Shown piece by piece: positions 17,079 to 25,818 of a stretch of 64,000 nt of DNA. The translations under genes and the position numbers were made by a program. The notes beneath the pieces are model-generated. The model saw only the letters and a program-made list of their open reading frames with translations, was not told the origin of the DNA and ran no database searches. Positions within the stretch are counted from its first letter, which is position 1. Each line of letters begins with the position of its first letter. Source of the DNA: Thermophagus xiamenensis (lineage in GTDB: Bacteria > Bacteroidota > Bacteroidia > Bacteroidales > Marinilabiliaceae); contig NZ_FONA01000020.1 of assembly GCF_900112795.1 (NCBI RefSeq), positions 1 to 64,000 on the forward strand, given 5' to 3'.

Positions 17079-18002
17079 ATGAATGATATTTATGATGTAA
17101 TAATAATTGGAGCAGGAGCTGCAGGTCTTACGGCAGGAATTTATACCTCTCGTGCCCGTTTAAATACGCTAATATTGAATGAAGGGGCGGTAGGGGGGCA
17201 AATGGTATTGACCAACGAGGTAGCTAATTATCCCGGTGTTGAAACAACCAATGGATATGTGTTGGCCAATACAATGAAAATGCAGGCCAAGTCATTCGGT
17301 TGTAAGATTAAATCGAATGTGAAGATAGCAAGTTATCAGTTGGAAGGGCTTGTAAAAGAGGTGGCTCTGGAAGATGGTCGCTCCTTTAAGGGGCGGTCGG
17401 TCATTTTAGCTCCGGGGGGACGTCCTCGCTCATTGAATATTCCGGGTGAAGAGACTTTTAAAGGAAGTGGTATCTCTTATTGCGCTACCTGTGATGGTGA
17501 TTTTTTCAGGGATAAAGAAATAGCAGTTATAGGTGGTGGAAATTCGGCATTAGAAGAAGCTGTGACATTAACGAACTATGCTTCGAAGGTGACCATTATC
17601 CATCAGTTCGACCGTTTTCAAGCATTTGAACATGCAGTTGAAGAAGCTAAAAAGAATCCTAAGATTGAATTTATAATGGAATCGGAACCTCGCGCTTTTA
17701 GCGGGAACGGGCGTCTGCAATCCATGACCATTGAACATCTGCCCACGGGCGAACGTAAGAATCTGAAGGTGGAAGGAACTTTTATTTTTGTTGGTTATCT
17801 TCCAAATACAGAACCTTTTAAGGGGTTGCTGGAACTCAATGAAAGAGATGAAATTGTAGTAGACAGGGATATGAAAACCAGTATTTCCGGTGTCTTTGCT
17901 GCCGGGGATTGCATTAATAAAAAATACCGGCAGATAACTACTGCTACAGCCGAGGGTACTATTGCTGCCCTAAGTGCTTCTGACTACCTTAGACAGATGT
18001 AG
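17079..18002 (+). CDS. trxB: Thioredoxin-disulfide reductase
   Basis: A 307-aa low-molecular-weight flavoprotein. FAD-binding GAGAAGLTAGIY lies at about residue 12, the redox-active CATC at about 147 (SYCATCDGDFF), the NADPH-binding GGGNSALEEA at about 163, and the C-terminal FAD motif GVFAAGDC at about 274. It moves electrons from NADPH to the disulfide of a redoxin, most simply the atypical one encoded 155 bp upstream. A clear terminator follows. Confidence 0.95.
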   Translation: MNDIYDVIIIGAGAAGLTAGIYTSRARLNTLILNEGAVGGQMVLTNEVANYPGVETTNGYVLANTMKMQAKSFGCKIKSNVKIASYQLEGLVKEVALEDGRSFKGRSVILAPGGRPRSLNIPGEETFKGSGISYCATCDGDFFRDKEIAVIGGGNSALEEAVTLTNYASKVTIIHQFDRFQAFEHAVEEAKKNPKIEFIMESEPRAFSGNGRLQSMTIEHLPTGERKNLKVEGTFIFVGYLPNTEPFKGLLELNERDEIVVDRDMKTSISGVFAAGDCINKKYRQITTATAEGTIAALSASDYLRQM

Positions 18003-18035
18003 TTTTTTTGAATTGGCCTTAATGCCTAAGATGAT

Positions 18036-18076
18036 AAAAGCCCGGATTGGCCATGGCCTTTGTCCGGGCTTTTTAA
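18036..18076 (+). terminator. Terminator after trxB (probably bidirectional)
   Basis: An 11-bp perfect stem (AAAAGCCCGGA / TCCGGGCTTTT) with a 16-nt loop ends in five T residues. The A-run on the left makes it usable also for the convergent quinone-reductase gene that ends at 18144. Confidence 0.9.
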
Positions 18077-18143
18077 TGTTTGATGGCGCTGTGCGTATAT
18101 CTAATTCTTTCGGAACGATCATGTTAGGATTGGCGATCCCTTT

Positions 18144-19097
18144 TTATACATTGATTATGACGTTCCCAGTTTTCTGTCCTTGAATGACATAATCATACGC
18201 TAAAGAAATATCCTCTAAAGTATATTCTCTGTCAATTACCGGCATGAACTTTTCTGCCTCTAAATACTGGATAATATATGGTATTGTTTTCTGTTTATTG
18301 TAGGGTACCGGAAATATTACCTTCTTATGAGTGAATGAAGCCACAAACGAAAAAAATAGATTTTGAGCAAAGGGCCCTAACTCGGACGATATATAAATGC
18401 CTTTTTCTTTAAGTAATGGTTTACACTTTCCAAATGTACTTTTACCAACGGCATCAAATATATAGTCATATTTATCTTTATCATTGGTGAAATCATCTTT
18501 GGTATAATCATAAATTTTGTCGGCTCCCAAAGATTTTATTAATTCGATGTTTTTGGTGTCACTAGTAGCTGTTATTTTGATGTCATATTGACGGGCAAAT
18601 TGGAGTAGGGCAGAGCCGATACCTCCGGTGGCCCCATTAATTAGAATTCGTTGTCCGGATTGGATATTTGCTTTATGAATAAAGGTGTAAGCATAGTGAG
18701 CCCCTTCCAGACTTGCTGCGGCTTGTTTAAAGTCTATGTTTGGGGGGATGGGAAAGAGATTTTCTTCGGTTGTAGTGAGATATTCTGCCTGTGACCTGGA
18801 GCCGGTATCAGTAAATCCAAATACTTTATCACCAATATTCAACGATTTAACTTTTTCCCCTTTTGATTCTATTATGCCTGCAAAATCTGTCCCCAATATT
18901 ATTATTCGGGGTTTCAGTAAACCTAAAACAAATCTCATAATGAATGGTTGGGCCGTTAAATTGGCACAATCTGTTCTGTTTACAGTCGTTGCCATGACTT
19001 TGACTAACACCTCATCGTCCTGCGGAACGGGTTTTTCAATCGACTCAACGATTATTTTATGGGGTAAACCATATTTTCTTCGAATGGCGGCCTTCAT
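18144..19097 (-). CDS. Zinc-independent MDR-family NAD(P)H reductase / quinone oxidoreductase
   Basis: The 317-aa protein has an N-terminal GroES-like part (DEVLVKVMATTVNRTD, then GTDFAGIIESKG) and a Rossmann domain with NGATGGIGSALLQFARQYD at about residue 150. The Cys and His ligands for catalytic and structural zinc are absent, which groups it with quinone reductase/enoyl-reductase-like MDR proteins. It converges on trxB through a shared terminator. The physiological substrate is unknown. Confidence 0.88.
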   Translation of the reverse strand: MKAAIRRKYGLPHKIIVESIEKPVPQDDEVLVKVMATTVNRTDCANLTAQPFIMRFVLGLLKPRIIILGTDFAGIIESKGEKVKSLNIGDKVFGFTDTGSRSQAEYLTTTEENLFPIPPNIDFKQAAASLEGAHYAYTFIHKANIQSGQRILINGATGGIGSALLQFARQYDIKITATSDTKNIELIKSLGADKIYDYTKDDFTNDKDKYDYIFDAVGKSTFGKCKPLLKEKGIYISSELGPFAQNLFFSFVASFTHKKVIFPVPYNKQKTIPYIIQYLEAEKFMPVIDREYTLEDISLAYDYVIQGQKTGNVIINV

Positions 19098-19347
19098 ATT
19101 TTTGTTTTTGGGTTTTTCGGAACCTGACGGTTATGATAAAATGTATTTAGGCATCTCAATGTGCTTTAGTTTTAAACTGTTTAGCCTTAGATTAAATTTT
19201 GTTTCGGTCTAAAGGTACCACAATTTGCGAAATGTTTATTGACTTTCTCCTGAATTAAAAGCATTTTCAACCTGAGTTTTGTATCCTCGAACATTGAAAA
19301 CTTCTATTACCTTTTCTTAAAAGTTGACAGAAGAGAATTAATGAAAT

Positions 19348-19375
19348 CCTGATTATAAGTTGGAATATAATCAGG
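19348..19375. repeat. Perfect 10-bp hairpin upstream of the GH97 remnant
   Basis: CCTGATTATA and TATAATCAGG enclose an 8-nt loop. No T-run follows directly, so its role is unclear. Confidence 0.5.
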
Positions 19376-19387
19376 TTCTTAATTTAA

Positions 19388-19569
<182 letters not shown>

Positions 19570-19670
19570 ATAGTCTATCCGCCAAACAACTTATTGGCTT
19601 GCCGGATCAAAAGTCGTTAAATCTTGTTTTCCTGCTTTATACCCTTCAACCTTTTTCCCATTTACCAGTC

Positions 19671-22166
19671 TTAAAACTCCATATCATCTCCTCCTGCATC
19701 CATCCCTCCTCCTTCACGGCTTCCATTTCTGGCAGGACGGTTCTTCTGATTCAGACGATAAATAAACGACAATCTGATTTCTCGCGAACTCCATTTGAAT
19801 TCGTTGGTAGAGATAATATCCGGCTGGTCCAGTTCATATCTGAATTTCCGACTATTTAAGACATCTCTAATGTTAAGGGATATGGTTCCGTTACGTTTCA
19901 GAACATCCTTACTGATTGACATAAACATCATATAAAATGGTTTTCGGATGCCCTGCGTGGTTTCCTGTTCTCCTCGGTAAAAGAATGTGGTTTGAAAACT
20001 TAGGTTATTATCCCACTGCATTCTGGAATTGATGCGTGTATCCCATGACCAGGTGTCGCTGCTTAAGTCTTGTACTTCGCCTTCGTCCGGAATAAATGTT
20101 CCTTCGGTTTGCCTGCGATAGAAGTTGAAGTTGGCCGAGAGGTTCCACCATTTTAAAGGTTCGATAGAAATATTGGTTTCGGCTCCATAAGCTTTTCTTT
20201 CTGCCAGGTTACGGGGTTCGGTAATGGTTATCCCATCCTGTGTAACATAACTGATTCGTTCCTCCACGCCGGAGGTGTATCGATAATAGATGCCGGCATA
20301 ATAGGATGATTTACCCGGAGTATATACATAACCACTTTCAAAGGCATCGGTGAATTCAGGTTCCAGGTCGGGATTTCCTCTTCTGATGTTTCTGGAATCG
20401 GTAAGCCCGAAAAACGGATTGAGGTTCCAGAAACTTGGGCGGTCAATCCTTCGGCTGTAACTGATTTGCCAGGCGTTGTATTGGTTGAAGTGATAAGTGG
20501 TATGAACAGTGGGGAAGAGGTCGAAATAGGAGCGCTCATTCTCTTCGCCGGTTTCTTTGAGATGTGTTTTAATTCCTGTATATTCTCCTCTTAATCCCGC
20601 CTGAACACTTATGGGACCCCATTTATTGGCGGCCTGAAGATATACTGCGGCTACGTTTTCATCGTAGCTAAAATCGTTGGTGTAATTGGGGTCTGTTGTC
20701 CAGTCCCCATTTTCATCGAGATTTTCTACTTCATAAGGGTTTGAGATATCTCTAAATTCTCCGCGAACGCCTGCTTCAAAGCGTCCGTTGGCACTGAACG
20801 GATAAACATAATCAGCCTGTATCAGATAGTTCTCTTCACGCTCATTGTTGTAAACTGTTTGGTAGGCTGAGTCATTGGCAAGGTTGAATGGCGAAGATGA
20901 ATAGACTTTTTCTTCTATATCAGAATCTTCTGTTTCATCATCAAGCATGTATTGAGCATAAATGTTCAGTTTGTGTTCTTCATTGTCCGGGTCAAAAATC
21001 TTTTCCAGGTTCAATGAGAAATCCACATTCCATTCGGTCTCTTGTTCTTCGTCAAAACGGGTCGTTTTTTCAAACATATCGCCCGCCTGTCCATTGTTGT
21101 CCAGAAAATCTTGATACAACACATCCGATTTGTTGGTTTCATCGTCATAGCTAAACATTCCGGCGGCCGTCAGGGTGGTAGTATTGTTTAGATAAACATC
21201 TGCGCCACCTCGTAGGTTGTGTGACCATCCTGAACGGTTTCTGTTACGGTCAAGACGCGTATGAAAAGGTGTATCGGCAAGCGGGAAATATTGGTCTGAG
21301 AATCCTTCACCTTCCCGTTCCCCATAGCGGATTCCATAGTTAAAGAAGTAATTAATTTTTTCGCGTCGAAAATTGATGTTAGCACCAAACTGATATCTTT
21401 CTGGTGTGGCGATTGATCCCTCAAAAGACCCGTTCACCCCTCGTCGCTGGTCTTTCTTTAGTACTATGTTGATGATACCGACCATTCCTTCTGCTTCGTA
21501 ACGGGCACTGGGATTGGTAATGACTTCTACCCGTTCAATCATGTTTCCGGGAAGTGATCTCAAAGCGTCAGCCGTTCCTGAATTAACCAATCCGGATGGT
21601 TTGCCGTTAATCAGCATACGCACTCCGCCACTACCGCGAAGCGATACGTTACCATCATCATCGACTGATACCGTAGGAATGTTGTCCAATATTTCAGCTG
21701 CAGAATTACCGGTGTTGGTAAGGTCTTTTCCTACATTGAAAATTTTTCGGTCGACCCCTATAACCATTTCACTTTTTTCGCCCGTTACAGTGACTTCACT
21801 AAGACTTGTAGTGGAAGGCTTTAAGCGTATTGACCCAAGGTCCACAGTACTCTTGTTGTCTATTTTAATATTATTGAATGTTTCTTTTTGATACGCTACA
21901 AATTGAATTTCCACATAGTAATTTCCCGGTTTAAGGTCAAAGCTAAATTCCCCGTTTTGGTTGGTAATACCCCCGTCGACCAACGTGGAATCCAACGTGA
22001 AGATAGAAACGGTGGCAAACTCCATAGGAACATTTTCTTCGGCATCTATTACTCTACCGGTAAGCTTTCCTTTTTCGGCCGGAGGTGCCGGCTGGGCAAG
22101 TAATCCTGAATTAAAAACTAAAGTTAGTATCGAATAAACGACTCCAAAATTCCGGAACTTCTTCAT
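19671..22166 (-). CDS. TonB-dependent receptor of the OMP_b-brl_3 type
   Basis: I use the ATG at 22166 (MKKF...), which gives a clean Sec signal; one at 22181 would add five residues. A carboxypeptidase-regulatory-like domain spans about 35-110. The plug spans about 115-220 (VSLRGSGGVRMLINGKPSG, then IERVEVITNPSARY, and GMVGIINIVLKK). A large barrel follows, and a Gly-rich tail (REGGGMDAGGDDMEF) closes the protein. The subtype usually stands alone without SusD, as here, and its ligand is unknown. TAATTTTG on the minus strand at 22202-22209 is a plausible -7 element. Confidence 0.9.
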   Translation of the reverse strand: MKKFRNFGVVYSILTLVFNSGLLAQPAPPAEKGKLTGRVIDAEENVPMEFATVSIFTLDSTLVDGGITNQNGEFSFDLKPGNYYVEIQFVAYQKETFNNIKIDNKSTVDLGSIRLKPSTTSLSEVTVTGEKSEMVIGVDRKIFNVGKDLTNTGNSAAEILDNIPTVSVDDDGNVSLRGSGGVRMLINGKPSGLVNSGTADALRSLPGNMIERVEVITNPSARYEAEGMVGIINIVLKKDQRRGVNGSFEGSIATPERYQFGANINFRREKINYFFNYGIRYGEREGEGFSDQYFPLADTPFHTRLDRNRNRSGWSHNLRGGADVYLNNTTTLTAAGMFSYDDETNKSDVLYQDFLDNNGQAGDMFEKTTRFDEEQETEWNVDFSLNLEKIFDPDNEEHKLNIYAQYMLDDETEDSDIEEKVYSSSPFNLANDSAYQTVYNNEREENYLIQADYVYPFSANGRFEAGVRGEFRDISNPYEVENLDENGDWTTDPNYTNDFSYDENVAAVYLQAANKWGPISVQAGLRGEYTGIKTHLKETGEENERSYFDLFPTVHTTYHFNQYNAWQISYSRRIDRPSFWNLNPFFGLTDSRNIRRGNPDLEPEFTDAFESGYVYTPGKSSYYAGIYYRYTSGVEERISYVTQDGITITEPRNLAERKAYGAETNISIEPLKWWNLSANFNFYRRQTEGTFIPDEGEVQDLSSDTWSWDTRINSRMQWDNNLSFQTTFFYRGEQETTQGIRKPFYMMFMSISKDVLKRNGTISLNIRDVLNSRKFRYELDQPDIISTNEFKWSSREIRLSFIYRLNQKNRPARNGSREGGGMDAGGDDMEF

Positions 22167-22322
22167 AACCAAATTAATCAATAGTTAAATGTTGAACACT
22201 GCAAAATTAGATGTCTTTGTCCTTAAATAGTTTAATATCCTGGCTCGTTAATATGTGTTAATGTTTTCTTTAATTCCGCCTTTTTGTTGAAAAATGTGGA
22301 TTTTCAATAACCTTTCTTACTC

Positions 22323-22356
22323 TTGGGTGTTAATTTATATATCCGGGCTAACTTTG
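22323..22356 (+). promoter_or_regulatory. Promoter of the YhdH-type reductase
   Basis: TTG at 22323-22325 and TAACTTTG at 22349-22356 fit the Bacteroidota -33/-7 pattern (23-nt spacer, slightly long). The start codon follows 42 nt downstream. Confidence 0.5.
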
Positions 22357-22398
22357 CCCCTCTGTTGAAAAAACATAAATTAAAAAGTAGTGAAACAC

Positions 22399-23394
22399 AT
22401 GAAAGAAAAGGAATTTTTAGCGTATGTAGTGGAAGAGACGGATGGGATATATAAAAGGTCGGTGAAATTAAAATCGATAGATGAGCTCCCGGATGGTGAT
22501 TTACTAATCAAAGTATATTATTCTTCTTTGAATTACAAGGACGCGTTGTCAGCCATTGGTAATAAGGGTGTAACGAAAAATTATCCTCATACTCCGGGTA
22601 TCGATGCGGTGGGAGAAGTGGTATCATCGCGCAGTAATCGCTTTAAGGCAGGTGATAAAGTTATAGTCACCAGTTATGATTTAGGCATGAATACCGATGG
22701 TGGATTTGCACAATATATAAGGGTTCCGGAAGGTTGGGCAGTTCCATTGCCCGATGGGTTGACGATGAAAGAAGCTATGGTCATTGGTACGGCCGGTTTA
22801 ACTGCCGGAATATCGGTTTTGCGACTTAGCGAGTTGGTGAAGCCAGGTGATGGACCAATTATTGTGTCGGGTGCTACCGGCGGTGTTGGTTCGCTTAGTA
22901 TTTCCATATTAAATAAAATGGGATATGAGGTGACAGCGATTACAGGTAAAGCCACAGAATTCACTTTTCTTAAAGATCTTGGTGCAAAAGAAATTATTCT
23001 TAGAAAAGATATTGAAGGTTTGGAAGACCGCCCTCTTTTGAAATCTTCTTTTGCAGGTGCTATTGATACCGTTGGCGGGGTAATTCTTGAAAATATTATT
23101 AAGTCAACAAAACCAATGGGAGTAGTAACTTGCTGCGGCAACGTGGCTTCACCCAAGCTTAACCTGACAGTTTTCCCTTTTATCCTCAGAGGGGTATCAC
23201 TTATTGGTATTGATTCTCAGAACTATCCCATGTCATACCGCGAAAAAGTATGGAACAAATTGTCTCTCGAATGGAAGCCTGATTCTTTAGAAGAAATGGC
23301 CTCCGAGATTTCTCTTAGTGAGTTGGATCATAAAATAGATTTAATACTTAAGGGACAGTTAAAGGGGCGTACGGTTTTAAACCTGGCAAAATAA
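22399..23394 (+). CDS. YhdH/AcuI-type acrylyl-CoA / quinone reductase
   Basis: An MDR protein of about 331 aa. Motifs: SSLNYKDALSAIGNKGVT, then HTPGIDAVGEVVSS, then VSGATGGVGSLSISIL for NADPH, and a C-terminal GIDSQNYPMSYREKVW characteristic of the YhdH/YhfP subgroup. Members reduce acryloyl-CoA or related electrophiles with NADPH. I start at the ATG at 22399; a GTG at 22390 would add three residues. It is monocistronic, as a dispersed repeat follows. Confidence 0.88.
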   Translation: MKEKEFLAYVVEETDGIYKRSVKLKSIDELPDGDLLIKVYYSSLNYKDALSAIGNKGVTKNYPHTPGIDAVGEVVSSRSNRFKAGDKVIVTSYDLGMNTDGGFAQYIRVPEGWAVPLPDGLTMKEAMVIGTAGLTAGISVLRLSELVKPGDGPIIVSGATGGVGSLSISILNKMGYEVTAITGKATEFTFLKDLGAKEIILRKDIEGLEDRPLLKSSFAGAIDTVGGVILENIIKSTKPMGVVTCCGNVASPKLNLTVFPFILRGVSLIGIDSQNYPMSYREKVWNKLSLEWKPDSLEEMASEISLSELDHKIDLILKGQLKGRTVLNLAK

Positions 23395-23430
23395 GTCCGG
23401 GCCAGTCACTTTTTCTTCGTGGGTTTTTAA

Positions 23431-23688
23431 TGAAACGAGCATGGTGGCTTTTGCCACAAAAGAGCATGTATAAAAACTTAGAGGCAGAAGTGCACAGGCT
23501 GGAAAGGCCACCAGGTCAATAGGCCATTAGGTCGTTAGATGATGAGATTGAGTGGATTGAAGAGATTGGTGAGATTGATGAGATTGATGAACTAAATAGA
23601 CAATTGACTAACCTCTAAGCACAATTGACTAATCACTAACTTTAGGAGACAGTATATCAATAAAATAAGTGAATTTTATAAGGATGAA
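23431..23688 (+). repeat. Dispersed repeat DR, copy 2 (long unit, 258 bp) with GATTGA minisatellite
   Basis: The left end (TGAAACGAGCATGG, then the CTTTTGCCACAAAAG hairpin and GAGGCAGAAGTGCACAGG) and right end (GTGAATTTTATAAGGATGAA) match the family. The middle differs from other long copies: about 23540-23591 is a short tandem series of GATTGA/GATGAGATT-type words, followed by two CAATTGACTAA words. Confidence 0.8.
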
Positions 23689-23730
23689 AAGGGAATAACA
23701 ATTACAGCATGAGAAATAAAAAATTAGGAA

Positions 23731-24675
23731 ATGGAAAAAGTAAAAATAGGAAAAAGCGAGTTGGAAGTCTCCAGAATATGTTTTGGCGGCAATGTGTTTG
23801 GCTGGACATTGGATGAGCAACAATCGTTTAAGATACTGGATGCTTTTGTTGCTGCAGGCTTCAATTTTATTGATACGGCCGATACCTATGCCTGGTGGGT
23901 AAACGGAACGGGCGGACAGTCTGAAACCATAATTGGTAAGTGGATGAAGGCCAGAGGTAACCGTGATAAATTAGTTATTGCCACCAAGGTGGGTTCCGAG
24001 ACCAGGGAACACCCTTTTGATATTAGCAAAAAGCATATTCTGAAATCGGTGGATGAATCATTACAACGGCTGCAAACCGATTATATAGACTTGTACTTTA
24101 CACATTTCGATGACAACAAAACGCCTGTTGAAGAAACGTTGTCGGCGTATAATGAAATTGTCCGAGCCGGAAAAGTACGGTATGTAGCAGCTTCAAATGT
24201 TTCTCCCGAACGACTTGTTGAATCATTTGATGTGGCCAGGGAAAATGGTTTCCCCGAATATGTAGCCTTGCAACCACACTATAACCTGGTAGAAAGAGAA
24301 GGGTATGAAACAAAATATGCCCCTTTGGTAAAAAAATATGGGTTGGGTGTGATGCCTTATTGGTCGCTGGCGGCAGGATTCTTAACCGGCAAATATCATT
24401 CTGAAGCAGACTTGGGGAAAAGCGTACGCGGACAAGGTGTCCGAAAATATTTGAATGAGAAAGGTTTGGCTGTTGTTGAGGCTTTGGAAAAGGTGGCAGA
24501 AAAATATAAGTGTCAACCTGCCACAATAGCTTTGGCCTGGTTGTTGACAAAACCTTTCATCGTTGCTCCCATAGTGAGTGCCACACGAATAAGTCAATTG
24601 GAAGCTATGATTGAAGCCCCAAAAATTGGTTTGGATGAAGATGATTTGGCCCTTTTGGATAGGGTCTCTTACTGA
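23731..24675 (+). CDS. Aldo/keto reductase
   Basis: A 314-aa TIM-barrel oxidoreductase. The catalytic tetrad is visible: Asp and Tyr in FIDTADTYAWW (about 48-56), Lys in IATKVGS and His in YFTHFDD. The C-terminal NADPH-binding part includes PIVSATRISQLEA. It resembles the YajO/Kv-beta-like group acting on small aldehydes or sugars. No operon partner is evident, because a repeat lies upstream and a terminator downstream. Confidence 0.93.
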   Translation: MEKVKIGKSELEVSRICFGGNVFGWTLDEQQSFKILDAFVAAGFNFIDTADTYAWWVNGTGGQSETIIGKWMKARGNRDKLVIATKVGSETREHPFDISKKHILKSVDESLQRLQTDYIDLYFTHFDDNKTPVEETLSAYNEIVRAGKVRYVAASNVSPERLVESFDVARENGFPEYVALQPHYNLVEREGYETKYAPLVKKYGLGVMPYWSLAAGFLTGKYHSEADLGKSVRGQGVRKYLNEKGLAVVEALEKVAEKYKCQPATIALAWLLTKPFIVAPIVSATRISQLEAMIEAPKIGLDEDDLALLDRVSY

Positions 24676-24688
24676 TAATATGACAATA

Positions 24689-24721
24689 ACGGGGTATGTC
24701 TCTAAACAGAGGATACCCCGT
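24689..24721 (+). terminator. Terminator after the aldo/keto reductase
   Basis: ACGGGGTAT pairs with ATACCCCGT, and an inner CTCT/AGAG pair extends the stem around a 4-nt loop. A T-rich run follows (TTTGTTTTTGTTT). Confidence 0.88.
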
Positions 24722-24884
24722 GATTTGTTTTTGTTTAATCAATTTATTTAACTCCAATTATCGGGTGCAATCGGCAGGGTAAAGGTTAAAATGGCTATGA
24801 AATGGTAAAAAAGTGAAGTGCTGTATATCAGGGCATAAATTCAATAATCCTTTATTCCTGACTATAATATTAAAGGACAACTGT

Positions 24885-25814
24885 CTAATCTGAAAAGAGG
24901 TAAGCCGGCAGTCCCTTAACATTAGTCTTTACGGAAAACAAAGAACCACTTAACGGGTACTGTTTAAGTTCTTCCTCGGTTAATCCTTCCCGAGCGGTGG
25001 TGATGTAGAGAGTACTAAGATCTTCTCCGCCGAAAGCACAGGAAGTCACATTAGGTGCCGGCACCTCAATTTTTTCCAGCAATTGTCCGTTTTCCGGGTC
25101 CCACCGATAGACGCCATATCCACCCCAATGAGCGATCCATAGTTTGCCTTCAGCATCGATGGTCATTCCGTCAGGACTACCCAACCCCATAGGGATTTTA
25201 ACTACTTCTCTACGGTGAGATATTTCTCCGGTTTTAGGCACATAATCATAAGCAAACACTCTTTGAGTAGGGGTGTCGATATAATACATCAGATTTTTGT
25301 TGGTATCCCAAACAATGCCATTGGAAATGGTTACAGCCGATTGTTTCACAATAAGGCTGTCGCCATTGAGCATATATAAATTTCCGGCATTCGCTTCACC
25401 CGATTTCGACATGGTACCCACCCAAAAGCGGCCCATAGGGTCACATTTACCATCATTAAAACGAACATTGTTTTTTGCATCAGAGGGGAAAGGTGCTAAC
25501 AATTGTAAACGTTCATCGTGTGTAACGCCAAAAATACCGGTTTCTTGAGCTACCACCGCCAAATATTTATCGGATGCAGGGACCACCGTACCCACCATAC
25601 TTTCAAGGGAAATATTATGTATCATACCCTTTTGCGGGTGATACATGAATAGTTTTCCCTCTGTAATATCCACCCATAACAGTGCGTTTTCTGCCGGATG
25701 CCAGATTGCGCCTTCGCCCAGTTCTGCTGTCGGGGTATCCTTCACCGGCTCTACTTTTGTTTTTTGACAGGATGCCAGAATAAGCAGGGTTGAAAAAAAG
25801 ATGGTTGTTCTCAT
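24885..25814 (-). CDS. SMP-30/gluconolactonase-family lipoprotein
   Basis: The signal ends in lipobox LASC (Cys about 16). The six-bladed propeller family motifs are present: EGAIWHPAENALLWVDITEG with the metal-binding Glu, NDGKCDPMGRFWVGTM, SNGIVWDTNKNLMYYIDT, then GSPDGMTIDAEGKLW. Members hydrolyse sugar lactones with a bound divalent metal. It starts 4 bp after the NhaC gene ends, so the two share a transcript. The extracytoplasmic location would suit lactones made by periplasmic sugar oxidation, but that link is inference. Confidence 0.9.
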   Translation of the reverse strand: MRTTIFFSTLLILASCQKTKVEPVKDTPTAELGEGAIWHPAENALLWVDITEGKLFMYHPQKGMIHNISLESMVGTVVPASDKYLAVVAQETGIFGVTHDERLQLLAPFPSDAKNNVRFNDGKCDPMGRFWVGTMSKSGEANAGNLYMLNGDSLIVKQSAVTISNGIVWDTNKNLMYYIDTPTQRVFAYDYVPKTGEISHRREVVKIPMGLGSPDGMTIDAEGKLWIAHWGGYGVYRWDPENGQLLEKIEVPAPNVTSCAFGGEDLSTLYITTAREGLTEEELKQYPLSGSLFSVKTNVKGLPAYLFSD

Positions 25815-25818
25815 TTTT

